From assembly GCF_019703515.2 (NCBI RefSeq), contig NC_059368.1, forward strand, positions 33,043,891 to 33,107,890: a stretch of 64,000 nucleotides of DNA, given 5' to 3'. Source of the DNA: Myxocyprinus asiaticus (lineage: Eukaryota; Chordata; Actinopteri; Cypriniformes; Catostomidae). Made by a program: the position numbers and the translations under genes. The notes below the pieces were generated by a model. That model searched no databases and was not told the origin of the DNA. It worked only from the letters and a program-made list of their open reading frames with translations. The number at the start of each line of letters is the position of its first letter. Within the stretch, counting starts at the first letter, position 1. This document shows, one piece after another, positions 34,453 to 46,254 of the stretch.

Positions 34453-36290
34453 TCTATCTCCAAAAGAACACACTTCAAAAGAATAACATTACTGCTTTAA
34501 TATTTAGTAATGTTACTGCATAGTTCCTTGATATGGTAATAATTCTTACTTTTAAAGTGCAAGTGGTGGCTGCATTATAATTATTTAAGAGTAGTCCCTT
34601 TTCACTAAAATATATAGATGAGCTGACAAGTCAAGAATAGCCTCCAGACAGAGTTAACACCAGATTTAGTTTCTTTAATTCACGTTAACTTTTAATAGCC
34701 TACAATATACAATAGATTTAAGTTACAATATATGTAAGGTCAAATTCAAAGGATTCAAATTTGTCACTGATTATTTGCAAATATAAATGAGCTTTGCGTC
34801 AAACTTGCAACAAATTGTCCATTGTTGCCAAAAGTTTGCTGCAGGTTCACCACTACCAGTGAAGATCTGTGAACTTTTCCCAAACATTTGCGGTCAATAA
34901 TTAGCTCATTTGCATTTGCAAATAATGAGTAGCAAATTTGCGGCAAATTCGTGGCAAGTTTGTGGCTAGTTTGCCAGAACTCTATATTTTTTGTAAGGGT
35001 ATGCTGAATATGTCGTCATCAACTTGTTTGTGCTTGAAGAAATTCAGTTACAATTGCCCATGTCTCTCCTATAGATAAGTATTAGTTTAATGACGTGTTT
35101 TATTTGCAGTTAATTGAGGTTGAGTTTTCTGTTAGGTTTTGAGGCCTAGCTTAGCATGCACCATGCATTCTTATCTGGTAGTTGCCATTAACATGCTTAA
35201 AGCTGTTTGAAAACAAGTGACTGAGCACATAAAAGTGATGTAATGTGTTACATTTTGATATCATAATGTACTATGCTATCATCTGCTGCTGTGGTTCACA
35301 TACAGTATGCTATGTTTGTGTGTAAACAGTTGCCCAAAACAGGCCAACTTTTTTATGGGTTTCCTAACATGATTTTTATTGACTATCTTCCATGTATTCT
35401 GACATTTGTTGAAAAAGAAACAGAAATGCCATGTCAGTAGTGCACACCTTTCATCACATCAGTTACAGTCAAATAGACTGCAGCCATTCACACCATCAGA
35501 TTTTCCCTCTTCACAATACATCACTCACAGACTTGTGACGGCTGTCAAACATAATTTCAGTTTCCCTGCAGTGTGTTTGGTTTGATCAGATTTAGCAAAG
35601 AGATGGGAAGAGAAGGGAGAGGTGAAGAACTTCAAAACTGTAAAAACCTACACTTTTATAAGTTGAAATATGATTAAAATTTGAGACTGTGTCATGCATT
35701 GAGGGCAGATTGCTGCCATCTGGTGAAAAAAGAAAAATAACATAACTTGAAAATAACATCATGACAATAATAGCTAGTAGATGACTAAAGTGTTCTATGC
35801 AGCCACGTACTGTGTAGTAATTCAGAATTTTATAAAATTATGCATTTGAATATACATATTTAGACATTATCAAACGATTAATTGTCAAAGTTTATTTTAT
35901 TTTATTTTATTTTTAATTTTTTTGTAAGTGTCAATTTTTGCAATAGGCACAATATGCTTACAGTCAAACCTGACCTGGTGTGACAACGAGAAGACAAAGA
36001 ATAATAATTGTGTTACTAATTATTTAAAATATCAAAATTTAATAACTCAATGTAACTTAATAATAATGTTAAGAACATGAAAAGTACTAAAAAGAAATTA
36101 ACAGCAATGGACTGTGAATATTAATTTAGTGTATAAAATAGAAGACTCAGACTTTGGTCTCTGTGCGTATGTGCATGCATATGTGCTTGAGTATGGAGAG
36201 TGGAAGGAGCAAAAGGAAAGGCGGAAAGCAGAAAACAACATCGTAAAAGTTCTAAGAGTGGGTGGCAAGTAGTAAGCGGGAGCCTGCGAC
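34453..36290. other. Non-coding stretch with one foldback MITE
   Basis: Apart from the foldback element at about 34745-35000, this is AT-rich DNA without recognised features. The right end (36120-36290) borders the broken Gmr1-like element. Confidence 0.45.
34745..35000. mobile_element. Foldback MITE (copy 1)
   Basis: The two halves are roughly inverted copies around the centre GGTTCACCACTACCAGTGAA. AAACTTGCAACAAATTG on the left is mirrored by GCGGCAAATTCGTGGCAAGT on the right. A second copy lies at 44530-44812 and shares the central CCATTGTTGCC...TTCACCACTA block. The outer end reads TTTTTTGTAAGGGT, similar to the other copy's TTTTTTTGGAAGGGT. There is no coding. Confidence 0.6.
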
Positions 36291-36682
36291 TAAGAGAGCT
36301 TACGACTAATGTACAGCACGGGCCTCTCCATCCCCTCCACCTCCTGCGAGAGCACGGCCCCCAACCCCTTCTCTGATGCATTCGTCTGTAAAATGAAGGG
36401 GAGAGAGAAGTTTGGAGCATGTAAAAGTGGCCTGCCACTGAGTGCAGATTTCACTCTTGTGAAAGCCTGCTGGCACGCCTCCGTCCACTGGACTGGATCT
36501 AGTGCCTCCTTTTTAGTGAGATCAGTCAAGGGGCTGGTGACATCAGAGAAAATAGGCACAAACCTTCGGTAGTAGCCGTCCAGCCCCATAAACTGTCTCA
36601 ACTCTATTTTGGTCTTGTGCCATGGGCAGACCGCTATCGCTGCGGTCTTATCAACTTGGGGCTGTACCTGCCCATGACCCAA
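36291..36682 (-). pseudogene. RT connection and RNase H of Gmr1-like copy A
   Basis: The frame has LRQFMGLDGYYRRFVPIFSD (RT connection), VQWTEACQQAFTRVKSALSG, then RNase H start LQTNASEKGLGAVLSQEV and VLYISRKLS. The first catalytic Asp of RNase H (normally T-D-A-S) is Asn here. RT palm sequence is missing upstream, since integrase C-terminal codons run almost straight into this block. Confidence 0.75.
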
Positions 36683-36782
36683 GTGGAAGCCCAGATACTG
36701 TACTTCCGTTCGTTTGACCTCATAATCAAGATCCCCGACTCGCCGTGTGACCTCAAAGGGTCCTTGCCACTTGGCGAGTAAT

Positions 36783-37704
36783 TTAGAGCTTGAATTGGGC
36801 AGTAATAAAAAAGAAATTTGTCTCCCGGTGCAAATTCCTGTAGCTGGGCATCCCTATTATAGAGCCTCTCTTGAGTTTGGAACAAATTTCCCTGTGACAA
36901 CTGACCCAGCGTGTGCAGATTTGCTCGAAGATCAAGGACATACTGAATTTCATTTTTGCTTTGGGAAGATCCCTCCTCCCAAGCATCCCGTATGATGTCA
37001 AGCACCCTGCGGGGCTGACATCCATACAGGAGCTCGAAGGGGGAAAACCCCGTGGAGGCTTGCGGGACCTCCCGGACTGAAAATAATAGGGGATCCAGCC
37101 ATTTGTCCCAGTTTCTAGCATCCTCATGGACGAACTCACGAATCATACTTTTTAGGGTTCGATTAAATCGTTCAACTAGCCCATCGGTTTGTGGGTGGTA
37201 AACATGGATGCGAATCGATTTAATCCCCAGCAGTTCAAAAACAATGCGCAGTGTACGTGACATAAATGTTGTGCCTTGATCAGTGAGGATTTCCTTTGGA
37301 AATATCACCCAGGAGATCATTTTGAAGAGTGTCTCTGCAACACTGTGTGCTGAGATGTTGCGCAAAGGCACTGCTTCTGGATATCGCGTTGCATAATCCA
37401 CCAGGACCACTACAAACCGATATCCATGTGCTGACCGCTCTATTGGCCCGACGGGATCCATACCAATTCTTTCGAAGGGGGCCTCGATTAACGGTAATGG
37501 GTGCAATGGCGCTCTTGGGGTGGCCGGTGGATTTACCAGCTGACATTCGTGGCATGCCGCACACCTCCGTGAATTCCCGGCCAATAAAACGGGTTGTGTT
37601 TTCATGGGTTTGCGTGTCCTGTGTCGCAGTTCATAAATTTCGCACAGTGTACGTGACATAAATGATGTGCCTTGATCAGTGAGGTTTTCCTTTGGAATCC
37701 CCAC
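36783..37704 (-). pseudogene. Integrase of Gmr1-like copy A, scrambled
   Basis: The core is clear: PFERIGMDPVGPI (first Asp), PKEILTDQGTTFMSRTL (second Asp) and YHPQTDGLVERFNRTLKSM (Glu), followed by FSPFELLYGCQPRRVLD. The zinc-binding HHCC domain keeps only CAACHECQLVNPPATP. In place of its N-terminal half sits a second copy of the KENLTDQGTSFMSRTL segment. A 21-bp direct repeat flanks that inserted piece. This enzyme would insert cDNA into the genome, but this copy cannot fold normally. Confidence 0.75.
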
Positions 37705-37869
37705 CCAGGAGATAATTCATGGGTTTGCGTGTCCTGCATCACTCAGTACAACTGGTCCCTGATGATCGAAAAATATGGATATGTGAGTGCGACGCTAGGC
37801 TGGAGCTGCTCGCCATTGATAACTCTCACTTGGTCGAAGGCGTGCTTAAGGGTTTTGTCACATACTGCT

Positions 37870-38307
37870 CTAGAGAGAAGGCCCCAGCTCCGCCTTCGTG
37901 TCACACAACACACACCGAGATTTCGGTTTGTAGGACCCAAACGCATATAATACTTTCAATAAACTTTTAAACCCCGGCCAATTGGTCCCCAAAATCAGTG
38001 GATGGATGAATCCCAAATTAACCACGGCCTCCACTCTATGCTTTTTTCCCCAGAATTGAATAATGGTGGTCACTACTGGATACTTGTGAACATTACCATT
38101 TACACACCTCACCATCACATTGTGTTTTGCACACAAAGCCCCGTCATGAACCAAGCCGTGGTGAATCGAGATTTGATTACAGCTAGAATCCACTAGGGCT
38201 TGGTATGTATGCCCCTTAATTCTTAAAAGAAATGTGGACTCCTGCTCGCCGGCTTCCGGATAGGCCGCCATGTGGGCTTCGGCCAGCAAGAACTTCAATT
38301 TGCACAT
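37870..38307 (-). pseudogene. Gag end and protease of Gmr1-like copy A
   Basis: The frame starts with the last gag codons (LLAEAHMAAYPEAGEQ) and passes directly into protease: YQALVDSSCNQISIHHGLV, where the usual D-S/T-G has Ser instead of Gly. It continues with VRCVNGNVHKYPVVTTIIQF and HPLILGTNWPGFKSLL, which match the same positions in the other two copies. The zinc knuckle between gag and protease is deleted. Confidence 0.72.
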
Positions 38308-38674
38308 ACAGCTTCAATGATAGCAGTCAACATAAACTCAATAATTATATTATTCAAACAGCTTTTCAGCTTCGGTCTGGGTGTGTGTGTGTGTGCGTCT
38401 CAGACTCTCTCTCTCTCGGTCTGGTGTTCCGCCGGCCTTTTAAAGCCCGTCTCCTCCGTCACTGAAATAATCACCAGGTGATGGCTCTTACCGCTTCCTC
38501 TCTCCCCACTGACAGACACACGACCATGTCCCCCTCCACAAACACACACCAAAACAGTGGCAAACAATACAGACAATACATCCACAGATGTATACAAAAT
38601 AAAATTAAAAAATATGTCCTGGGATGTGTATGTGTATTCTGCATTCTGGCTGTGTTAGTCTCACCCATTTATTT

Positions 38675-38675
<1 letters not shown>

Positions 38676-38723
<48 letters not shown>

Positions 38724-38736
38724 TGTGTGTGTGTGC
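38676..38736. repeat. (GT)n microsatellite
   Basis: About 30 GT units with one TATG break. A shorter (GT)n plus GA run follows at 38812-38842. Both lie between Gmr1-like copy A and DIRS copy C. Confidence 0.95.
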
Positions 38737-38811
38737 ATTGTGGGCGATTTAAAGATTTTATTTGACAAAATAATAAAATAAAGTTTGGTGTTATAGTGTC
38801 ACCAGTTCATT

Positions 38812-38843
<32 letters not shown>

Positions 38844-38884
38844 TTTGTTTTTGTGGTTTACAAACTAGTAATTACGAGGGTATT

Positions 38885-39625
38885 ATGCTATAAATGTGGT
38901 TTATGAGGACAGACCTGAGGCTTCTGCGTCTGACTAGACGAGCCCGCTCTCTGATGCTGCACTCGAGAGCTCATCACCTTCGCGGGCTCCGAAGAAGAGG
39001 TCAAACTCGCCTTGAGACGAGCCGGCAGACTCATCCGGAAGCCCGATCGGGGCAGACAAGCGTGCTGGGGAATGGGAGGTAGAACGCTGTGTCCGTGTGG
39101 GCAGCACCCAGACATGAAAGACAGCGATCGTGACCGTCAGAAGGTGAGAGATAACGACCGCAACCAGGAATAACACACAAACGGAAAGACATCTTTAAAA
39201 AGACGCGTCTTTAAAAAGATGTTCTGTGTGTGCCGCTCTTTTAGAGAAATATACTCTTTTATAGAATATACTCTTTTATTTCTGCCGAAGCACCCAGGGG
39301 CTTTCTCTGCAGTGCACCAGTGCAGAGGGGGGAGAAGCTGCTGAAATGCACCATCAGATCCAGCAGAGGTGAATGAACAGCCGTGGGAATTCAGCTCAGT
39401 GAGCATCGACCGTTCGGCTCCGAAGAGAAAATCTGAATGAGTGGTTGCATACCAGCTCCTTTTATACCCGTATGTCTGGGGGAGTGGTATGCAAATACCA
39501 CTCACCAATTTTCACTGGCCTTTTATCAAAGACCAGAGGTGTTTCAGGCTCCCAAGGGTGACCCCTAGTGTCACTACATCGACACAAGGTCGAGTGAGTG
39601 ACAGATAGGGAACAGTACTCTTTCC
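38885..39625 (-). mobile_element. DIRS 5' end (copy C)
   Basis: Read on the minus strand this matches the first ~700 bp of DIRS copy B (45163 onward). It has a terminal repeat with CACCTCTGGTCTTTGATAAA, a TATA box (TATAAAAG at 39459-39466), a leader, then gag start codons with CVIPGCGRY, LSPSDGHDR and CLGAAHTDT. It breaks off near 38885, and RT and recombinase are absent. The terminal repeat differs from copy A, so two DIRS families are present. Confidence 0.78.
39459..39466 (-). promoter_or_regulatory. TATA box in DIRS terminal repeat (copy C)
   Basis: TATAAAAG on the minus strand sits in the same context as in copy B at 45305-45312 (GGGTATAAAAGGAGCTGG). Its conservation in two copies and its position upstream of gag suggest the element promoter. 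Confidence 0.5.
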
Positions 39626-40144
39626 ACCACTGCCTGGAACATAAACAAGTGTATTCAAAATCATTTGACATGAAGTTGTTCAGGTCAAGCAAATAAAACT
39701 TCAACTGAACAAAAGGTGTTGTCCTCTGATGCAGACACTTCAAATGCCATTTAATTTACCCTGCAAAGATTTTAGGCTTACAGGGTCTTGATCTTTGGAT
39801 TGTGAGTCCCAATTCAGTATAACTGGTTGTGAAGAGGGACCAGCTTTTAAGTTCTGAGAGAGTTAAGAGAAGTGTTGTCTTACTTGTCTAATGGATTCCA
39901 TTCTTTACAAAAGCTTCTCTCAGTCAACAGCTGAGGCCATATTAACCTCTCACCCTGTGGACAGAAAGACATCTACCTCTTCATTCATTCAAACCTTCTT
40001 TATTTCATACTCTTTTGCTCAGCCTTGTCTTCATTCTGATATCCTTTTAGCTTCAACGCAAACCAAACTTTAGAAAAAGGATGAGGCTGAACATAATAAA
40101 TAATTTAATAACATTTTTGCAATAAAAATATATATACTTTGTAC

Positions 40145-40238
<94 letters not shown>

Positions 40239-40384
40239 TGTAGCGTTCACAGGAAGCACTCGGAGACTCAAATTCACTTCAGACTTTATTAACATGGGCA
40301 CTTGTGTGGCCGTTGCCCTTGCCGTACACTTGCTGGTGCGAACTGCGTGCTAAAACTAATGCACACACCCTTTTATATCCCTCA

Positions 40385-40471
<87 letters not shown>
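39626..40471. other. Non-coding stretch with long (TA)n/(CA)n arrays and an LTR-like fragment
   Basis: (TA)n lies at 40148-40200 followed by (CA)n to 40232, and a second (TA)n lies at 40389-40467. Between them 40246-40388 reads, on the minus strand, like the end of an LTR: AATAAAGTCTGAAGTG followed by a GAACGCTACA terminus. No coding is seen in the rest. Confidence 0.6.
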
Positions 40472-40473
<2 letters not shown>

Positions 40474-41276
40474 GGGTTGGAGAGTAACAGAATACATGTA
40501 ATGGGATTATTGTATTCCACTACAGTTACAATTTAAATAATTGGTAATTAGAGTACAGTTACATTCAAAAAGTATTCAGATTACTTTGCATTTTATTGTC
40601 ATTTGTTTCATTTAATATTTAGTCCTTTCAGATAGAAAACATTTATTCAAATAAATGATGCTATCCAAAGTGCATTTGAACAGTGGTGAAACACTTTCTT
40701 ATGATGTGTTACATTCATATGAGCAGACAGAGAAGTTTGAAGTAAGTTTGGAGCAGAAGAAATAGAAATAAACCTTGTGTAAATTGTCAGCTTTACGCTA
40801 AGATAAAATGCTATTTCTAGCCATTTTCATGCACATTACCAGGCACGATCATATTTTTTTATCAAGAAAATTCACGTCAGATCATAATTTCTTTTTTGTA
40901 GTAAGACCTTTGATATTAGGGCACAAATCATATTCTTGATAATAATTGTTTTTATTGTTTTCCTGTAAAAATATCTAAAAATCCTTAAAACAAGATCAAT
41001 TTGATTGATCTTGTTTTAGAAACAACACTGCATAAGATATTTAGGTTTTCCAGAGAATGTATTTTTAACATGTATATTTTGTCTTACTGTACTGGCAGAG
41101 TTTTTATAGTCAAAACAAGTGAAAAAATCTACCAGTGCTGATGAAGTAATCCAAAGTATTTAGAATACGTTACTGACCTTGAGTAATCCAACGGAATACG
41201 TTACAAATTACATTTTACAGCATGTATTCTGTAATCTATAGTGGAATACATTTCAAAAGTAACCCTCACAACCCTG
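40472..41276. mobile_element. hAT-type MITE (copy 1, ~805 bp)
   Basis: The ends are CAGGGTTGGAGAGTAAC and, reversed, CAGGGTTGTGAGGGTTAC. The interior is AT-rich without coding and matches 51284-52125 in opposite orientation along nearly its whole length. It is inserted next to a (TA)n array, so its target duplication is unclear. I recall this family as abundant in cyprinids (memory). Confidence 0.8.
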
Positions 41277-42920
41277 ATTATATATATTTAAAATACACAT
41301 TGTGTGGTGGCATAGTTTATCTCCTAGCAGAGGCTAACTGCCCATGCTAACCAGCCAAACTTTGCTCCCTTGGAAATATAACTTTATAACTTTAATGTCT
41401 AACTTTCAAAAAAGAATCTGACATGGAAAGAGCCAGTTAATGTTGCATATGACTGCACAAACATAGAACAACAGAGGGAGTTAAAAGGCTAACTGCATGC
41501 AGTAGATGCAGTTTCTGGGATTAGCCATCATGTAATTGAAAACAGGCTTCAATTACACTTATACATTGAAGAAACCACTGCTTATGACAAGAATTTAAGG
41601 CATAATGTAAGTGGTAGAGCTACGCATGACTGGTTGAACGAAATAAAGTGTTTAATCCAAGCCAAAGATGCCATTTGAATTCGACTGGGATTCAATTGTC
41701 GTGTATACGACAATTAGGAGATTCCAAAACACGACTGTGATTTATATATAAACAGTTCTGTATTGCCTCCTTGTGTCACTAGTCTGACCTGCTCCCTGGG
41801 AAGGAGATACAAGTCGAGAGCAGAGAGCATTGATGGCTTTTCCAAGGAGCTCTCGCTTCATGGTTTAATAGCAGATACAAGTTAATTAAAACTTAAGAGG
41901 TTTAAGTAAGACACTTTAGAATAAACAGGCAAAAATGTGAGCTGTTAACCAGATTATTATTTATTTTTTGGCCAAAATCATGTGACCTTATGCGATAATG
42001 TGATGGAGTCCTCCATCGTTGTTCGGACTTGCCTCGGTGACATGGTGAAATGTACATTTAGACCAACAATGTGGTATTGACCTCACTGTAAGCCCCTGTC
42101 CATTATTTATTGGCCTCAAGCAGCATTTTATGTTTTTGATTAATCGTTTATGTAAGTCAGTTCAAATGAGCACACATTAACACTTACCAAGGTCAGAAAG
42201 ACATCAAGTACCCATGGCATGAAACCAATAATCAAATAAATCAAGTCCTTGATGCAGTTAAACTATTTTTCCCTTTATGTTGTATTCTTTTGTAGTAAAA
42301 CCCCTGATGACTCTTGCTGTGGTAATTAGGTTAATTAGGAAATTAGGTTTAACTATGTACATGGACATAACAGCAGGGAGCTGTAGCAGGCTCTTCTCAT
42401 TCTCAGTAATTTAAAAAAAAAAAAAAAAAAAAACAAAGAGCTCAAAGATTTTAAGGATAGAAACTAAATCATTGTGTTGTTTTTGAAAACGCAGACAGTC
42501 TGACTTTCAAACAACCTGCTTCCCACTCTGCATACAATGACTTTTCAGTTGAAACCAACTAAGCATATGAAAAAAAAACAATAACCCATCCCAGCTCAAT
42601 TATTCATTTAAAGTGCATGCTTTTGTAAACACACAAGGAATTGACTGATTTAGTAACTGATTTAGTTCAAATTTGTGTGACATTTGTGAATTTGAGAAAA
42701 TCTTGAATTATTTCGTGACTTGATGTTAAATGCCAATTAATAAAATAAGTAGAGTTCAAACTCAAAAGACCTGAAAATTGAAGCTGACCTAATCACAACC
42801 TACCTAGCTTTATAAAGCCACCCTGTGGGAGTAAGTATGTTGCCATGTAGAAGTTTTCCAGGAATCACTGCTCTCTTTTGTCACTCTCAGAAAACAAATG
42901 GCAGAAGTCTTCAAGGCTGA
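41277..42920. other. Non-coding stretch, nothing recognised
   Basis: AT-rich sequence with an A-run at 42414-42433 and a small perfect hairpin, AATTGTCGT-GTAT-ACGACAATT, at about 41695-41716. No coding exons are recognised. Confidence 0.45.
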
Positions 42921-43366
42921 TGTGAGGGACCAAGCAACAAGGCATAAAGACACAGGTTTTCAAACAAAATATGGGTCTTTATCTTTACCCAACAAAGCAT
43001 TCCAAAGTCACAAATGAAAGAAAAGCAAAGTAAAAAAAATCAAACCAATCAAAGTGGCTGAACTATACTTAAATAACTGAGGTCAACTGAACAGAACTAA
43101 CTCAAAATGAGAAATAACTGAAGAGAACTGAACAGAATGAACTGACCTCCAATACTGAGACACAGGACGAACATATAAGACAGACAGCAGACCCACTTAC
43201 ACATAGAGTGGGAGGACACTAGACCTACTACACTTAAAACAAACATTTACAACACAAAGACTAATCAAACTATATAAAGTCAATATGAAGAAATAGCAAA
43301 TAGCTAATAATAACAACCAATATCTATAACTGAATTAATAAATCAAACACCCAAATTTAGAGTTCA
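42921..43366 (-). mobile_element. Possible 3' LTR of an unidentified element
   Basis: On the minus strand the segment starts TGAACTCTAAATTTG, directly preceded by a purine-rich tract (GGGTTGGGGGGCGGG), and ends CCTTGTTGCTTGGTCCCTCACA-like near 42921. A polypurine tract next to a TG...CA segment is what a 3' LTR looks like. No second LTR, coding region or target duplication was found, so this is tentative. Confidence 0.35.
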
Positions 43367-43837
43367 CCCGCCCCCCAACCCATGACATTTTTGTCACTTG
43401 GTATTGGCCAGCGGGACTGGCAGAACTAAAGTTAATCACTGCTGTACGGACCCGGCCCTTTGCCACTCAGGACTTCCTCCTTGAAGGGATGCACACGCAC
43501 TAGTTCTCTCTCCTCCTCTTATATGCCACGGTAACTTAAACTCAACAGAAACTAATATAAGAAACTGAAATAGCGCAACGTAAACCGGAACGTATGCACT
43601 TCAAACCAGTTAACGCAGTACTAAAATGTAAAAACATAAATGAAAACAAAGCATTGAGAATGAAACCAAAACCGGGTTGCGCCATTACTATAAAGTGATG
43701 TTTACATGGTGAACCTAAACCATAAGTATATTTAAAAGTAAAAGAAGTCAGTGTTATTGTGAGAATGTTGTGTCCATTTATGAAACCAGTGTAATATAAC
43801 TAAATGCGTGCACGTGTGAGTTTACCGACATTAATTT

Positions 43838-44266
43838 AAAGGAATATTCTAGGTTCAATACAAGTTAAGCTCAATCGACAGCATTTGTGGCATAACAAAT
43901 CTGACTCGTCCCTCCCTTTCTTTAAAAAAAAAGCAAGATTCAAGGTTACAGTGAGGTACTTACTATGAAAGTGAATTGGGACAATGAAAGTAAATGTGGC
44001 CAATTTTTGGAAGATTTAAACACAGATATGTTAAGCTTATATTTTAATAAAAGCACTTGCATTAATTCTTCTGTTAAAACCCATGTGTTATTTGAGCTGT
44101 AAGGTTGTTTAAATCATCATTTTTTAGTCATTTTAAGGTTTTAGTGTTTGTTGACACTGCAACGTCATGGTAACGAAGTTGTAATATTGGCTATAACTTT
44201 ACACAGAAAAGGTTAGTAAGCGATTTTATCACACTAAAATCATGTTTACATGCATATCCTTTATGT
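43838..44266. mobile_element. Fish MITE-like dispersed repeat
   Basis: From AGGAATATTCTAGGTTCAAT to about TATCCTTTATGT, this resembles a dispersed non-coding repeat that I recall from several teleost genomes (memory). It contains ACAGTGAGGTACTTACTATG and CGTCATGGTAACGAAGTTGT. There is no coding. Ends and class are unsure. Confidence 0.5.
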
Positions 44267-44512
44267 CAGGGCTTGTCAACTGGCGGCCCGCGAGCCAAAT
44301 CCAGCCTGCCAGTCATCTTTTTCTGGCCCTCCAACTGATCTTTGATGAAATTGCCTCGCATCTGAAATACCAGAGCGCTCTCTGTGCAAAACTCGTGTTC
44401 ATAGGAATTTAACAACACTCAATGGTGCATGCAACAACATTCAGATGTAATCAATTGTCTGGACACTGGCGCACATGTTTAAGCTGTTCTGGTGATAGTT
44501 TAGTTTTTCAAT
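44267..44512. mobile_element. hAT (Charlie-like) end fragment
   Basis: It begins CAGGGCTTGTCAACTGGCGG followed by CCCGCGAGCCAAATC, the characteristic end of Charlie-type hAT elements (GGCCCGCGGGCC-like). No transposase is visible and the right end is not defined. It abuts the preceding dispersed repeat. Confidence 0.5.
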
Positions 44513-44529
44513 AAAATTTATTTTTATAA

Positions 44530-44812
44530 ATTGCTTAGTAACCCCCTTACCAAAATCGAGAATCCATGGCAAATTTGCCACAAACTTGCCACAAATAAGC
44601 TACAGATAATTTTCACATGCAAATGAGCTTTGCTGCAAACTTGTGGCAAATTGTCCATTGTTGCCATAGGTTTGCCAGAGGTTCACCACTACTGGTGAAG
44701 AGCTGCAAACTTCTGGCAAACATTTGCGGAGAATCAAAAGCATATTTGCATATGAAAATAACGAGCGGTAAATTTGCAGCAAGTTTGCGGCTAGTTTAGA
44801 TTTTTTTGGAAG
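44530..44812. mobile_element. Foldback MITE (copy 2)
   Basis: A palindromic arrangement around GGTTCACCACTACTGGTGAA. Left arm CAAATTTGCCACAAACTTGC is mirrored by right arm GCAGCAAGTTTGCGGC. It matches the copy near 34745-35000. Outer ends ACCCCCTTACCAAAA and TTTTTTTGGAAGGGT form the inverted repeat. Non-coding; superfamily not assigned. Confidence 0.65.
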
Positions 44813-45304
44813 GGTGTGTGGAGTGTTGTTAGATCTACAGATGTAAAAATGATCACTGCAGTTGTTACAGAAATGTTGTCAGCGCATATGCACATCTCAG
44901 GCAACGAAAGATAAATCAATGATGAAAACCAAACATTCAAAGAAATTAAAAGTTTGCATGTATTCACTATTCTTGAATTATTAAACAGGCCTGTCTCATC
45001 TGTTCAGGGTCGCATAAAAACTGATAATATGAAACTGAACCTGCAAATATCCAGATTATATTTGGTTCTACCAAGAGTCCAAGAGTCAGCCCTCTCAATC
45101 ACGAACAGCATCAACTGAGTTTTTCTTCTTTTCCCTATGATTATCTGCAGGACTCATTTTCCCTATCTGTCACTCACTCGACGTTGTGTCAATGTAGTGA
45201 CACTAGAGGTCACTCTTGGGAGCCCGAGACACCTCTGGTCTTTGATAAAAGGCCAATGAAAATTGGCGAGTGGTATTTGCATGCCACTCTCCCAGACATA
45301 CGGG

Positions 45305-45312
45305 TATAAAAG
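45305..45312 (+). promoter_or_regulatory. TATA box in DIRS terminal repeat (copy B)
   Basis: TATAAAAG, about 275 bp before the first gag-like codons, in the same context as in copy C. It is the likely start of element transcription. Confidence 0.5.
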
Positions 45313-45582
45313 GAGCTGGTATGCAACCACTCATTCAGATTTTCTCTTCGGAGCCGAACGGTCATGCTCACGGAGCTGAATTCCCACGACTGTTCATTCA
45401 CCTCTGCTGGATCTGACGGCGCATTTCAGCGGCTTCTCCCTCCTCTGCACTGGTGCACTGCAGAGAATGACCCTGGGTGCTTCGGCAGAAATAAAAGTAT
45501 ATTTCTCTAAAAGAGTATATTTCTCTAAAAGAGCAGCACACACGGAACGTCTTTTTAAAGACGCGTCTTTTTAAATATGCCT

Positions 45583-46220
45583 TTCCGATTGTGTGTTATT
45601 CCTGGTTGCGCTCGTTATCTCTTGGCTTCTGACGGTCACGATCACTGTCTTTCGTGTCTGGGCACTGCTCACGCGGAGACAGCATTTGTGGATGGTCATG
45701 TACTCATTGCGAGGACATGTCCATGGCAACGATGTGGTCGTGGCTCACCTTCGTAAGAAAGCAAGCCACCCCAGAGGCTCCCCGCCTCGGTCCTTTTACC
45801 CACGGGTATGAGGCCAGCGCGGCTAGCACTGGGGGCGATTTGGGCACCCCAATGGGACTGCCTCCACCGGGTATCCCCCCATGGACCTCTCCATTCCCCG
45901 GTCGAAGGCCGGGAGGAGAATCTTTTTGTTACCTTTGCATTTAATTGCGCTGCATGCCCAAGTGGCTGCAGTACTTAAGAGTTCAGCAAGAGCGGTTTCC
46001 TTGTTCCCTGGGTCACGTATCCGGTGTGCACGGCCGTCATCACAACTACCGTCCACCACTCTATTTAGCAGGTTTGGTGCTCTGAGCACCCAGCTGTGGC
46101 ACAAATCCGCCCCCGATGTGACAGTCTCCACGGATCACGAGGACAGGCCTCTTCCTCCCCCTTCCCAGGCTGTTCCGGGGGTGGTCACAAGGAGCCAGGT
46201 AAGTGCTTCGATGTCCCTAG
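45583..46220 (+). pseudogene. DIRS gag remnant (copy B)
   Basis: Codons near 45583-45760 give LCVIPGC, SDGHDHCLSCLGTAHAET and CPWQRCGRG, a cysteine/histidine-rich gag start like that of copy A (CIWCLGCTHVEA). Later codons are shifted and only parts are recognisable, for example SPPSQAVPGVVTRSQ-like sequence near 46150-46200. The capsid core seen in copy A is missing, so there is a large deletion. Confidence 0.55.
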
Positions 46221-46254
46221 ACTCAGCACGGCCATGACATGGTGTGGCACCTCG

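Larger units (their letters stand above)
36291..38540 (-). mobile_element. Gmr1-like Ty3/gypsy element, rearranged (copy A)
   Basis: On the minus strand a partial 5' LTR starts TGTGGAGGGGG at 38540. The order is then the last codons of gag, protease, linker, integrase, and a short RT-connection plus RNase H ending near 36291. Integrase precedes RNase H, so pol has the Gmr1 (copia-like) order. Most of gag and RT are deleted, and a piece of the integrase core is duplicated upstream of its proper place (37622-37716). No 3' LTR is seen. Confidence 0.8.

Noticed and set aside
39190..39222. AAAAAGACGCGTCTTTAAAAAG near-palindrome as a regulatory operator
   Set aside because: It recurs in DIRS copy B at about 45549-45575 as part of the element leader, so it is element sequence. 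No binding role can be claimed.
40053..40501. Open frames rich in Tyr-Ile on both strands
   Set aside because: They are translations of (TA)n and (CA)n microsatellites.
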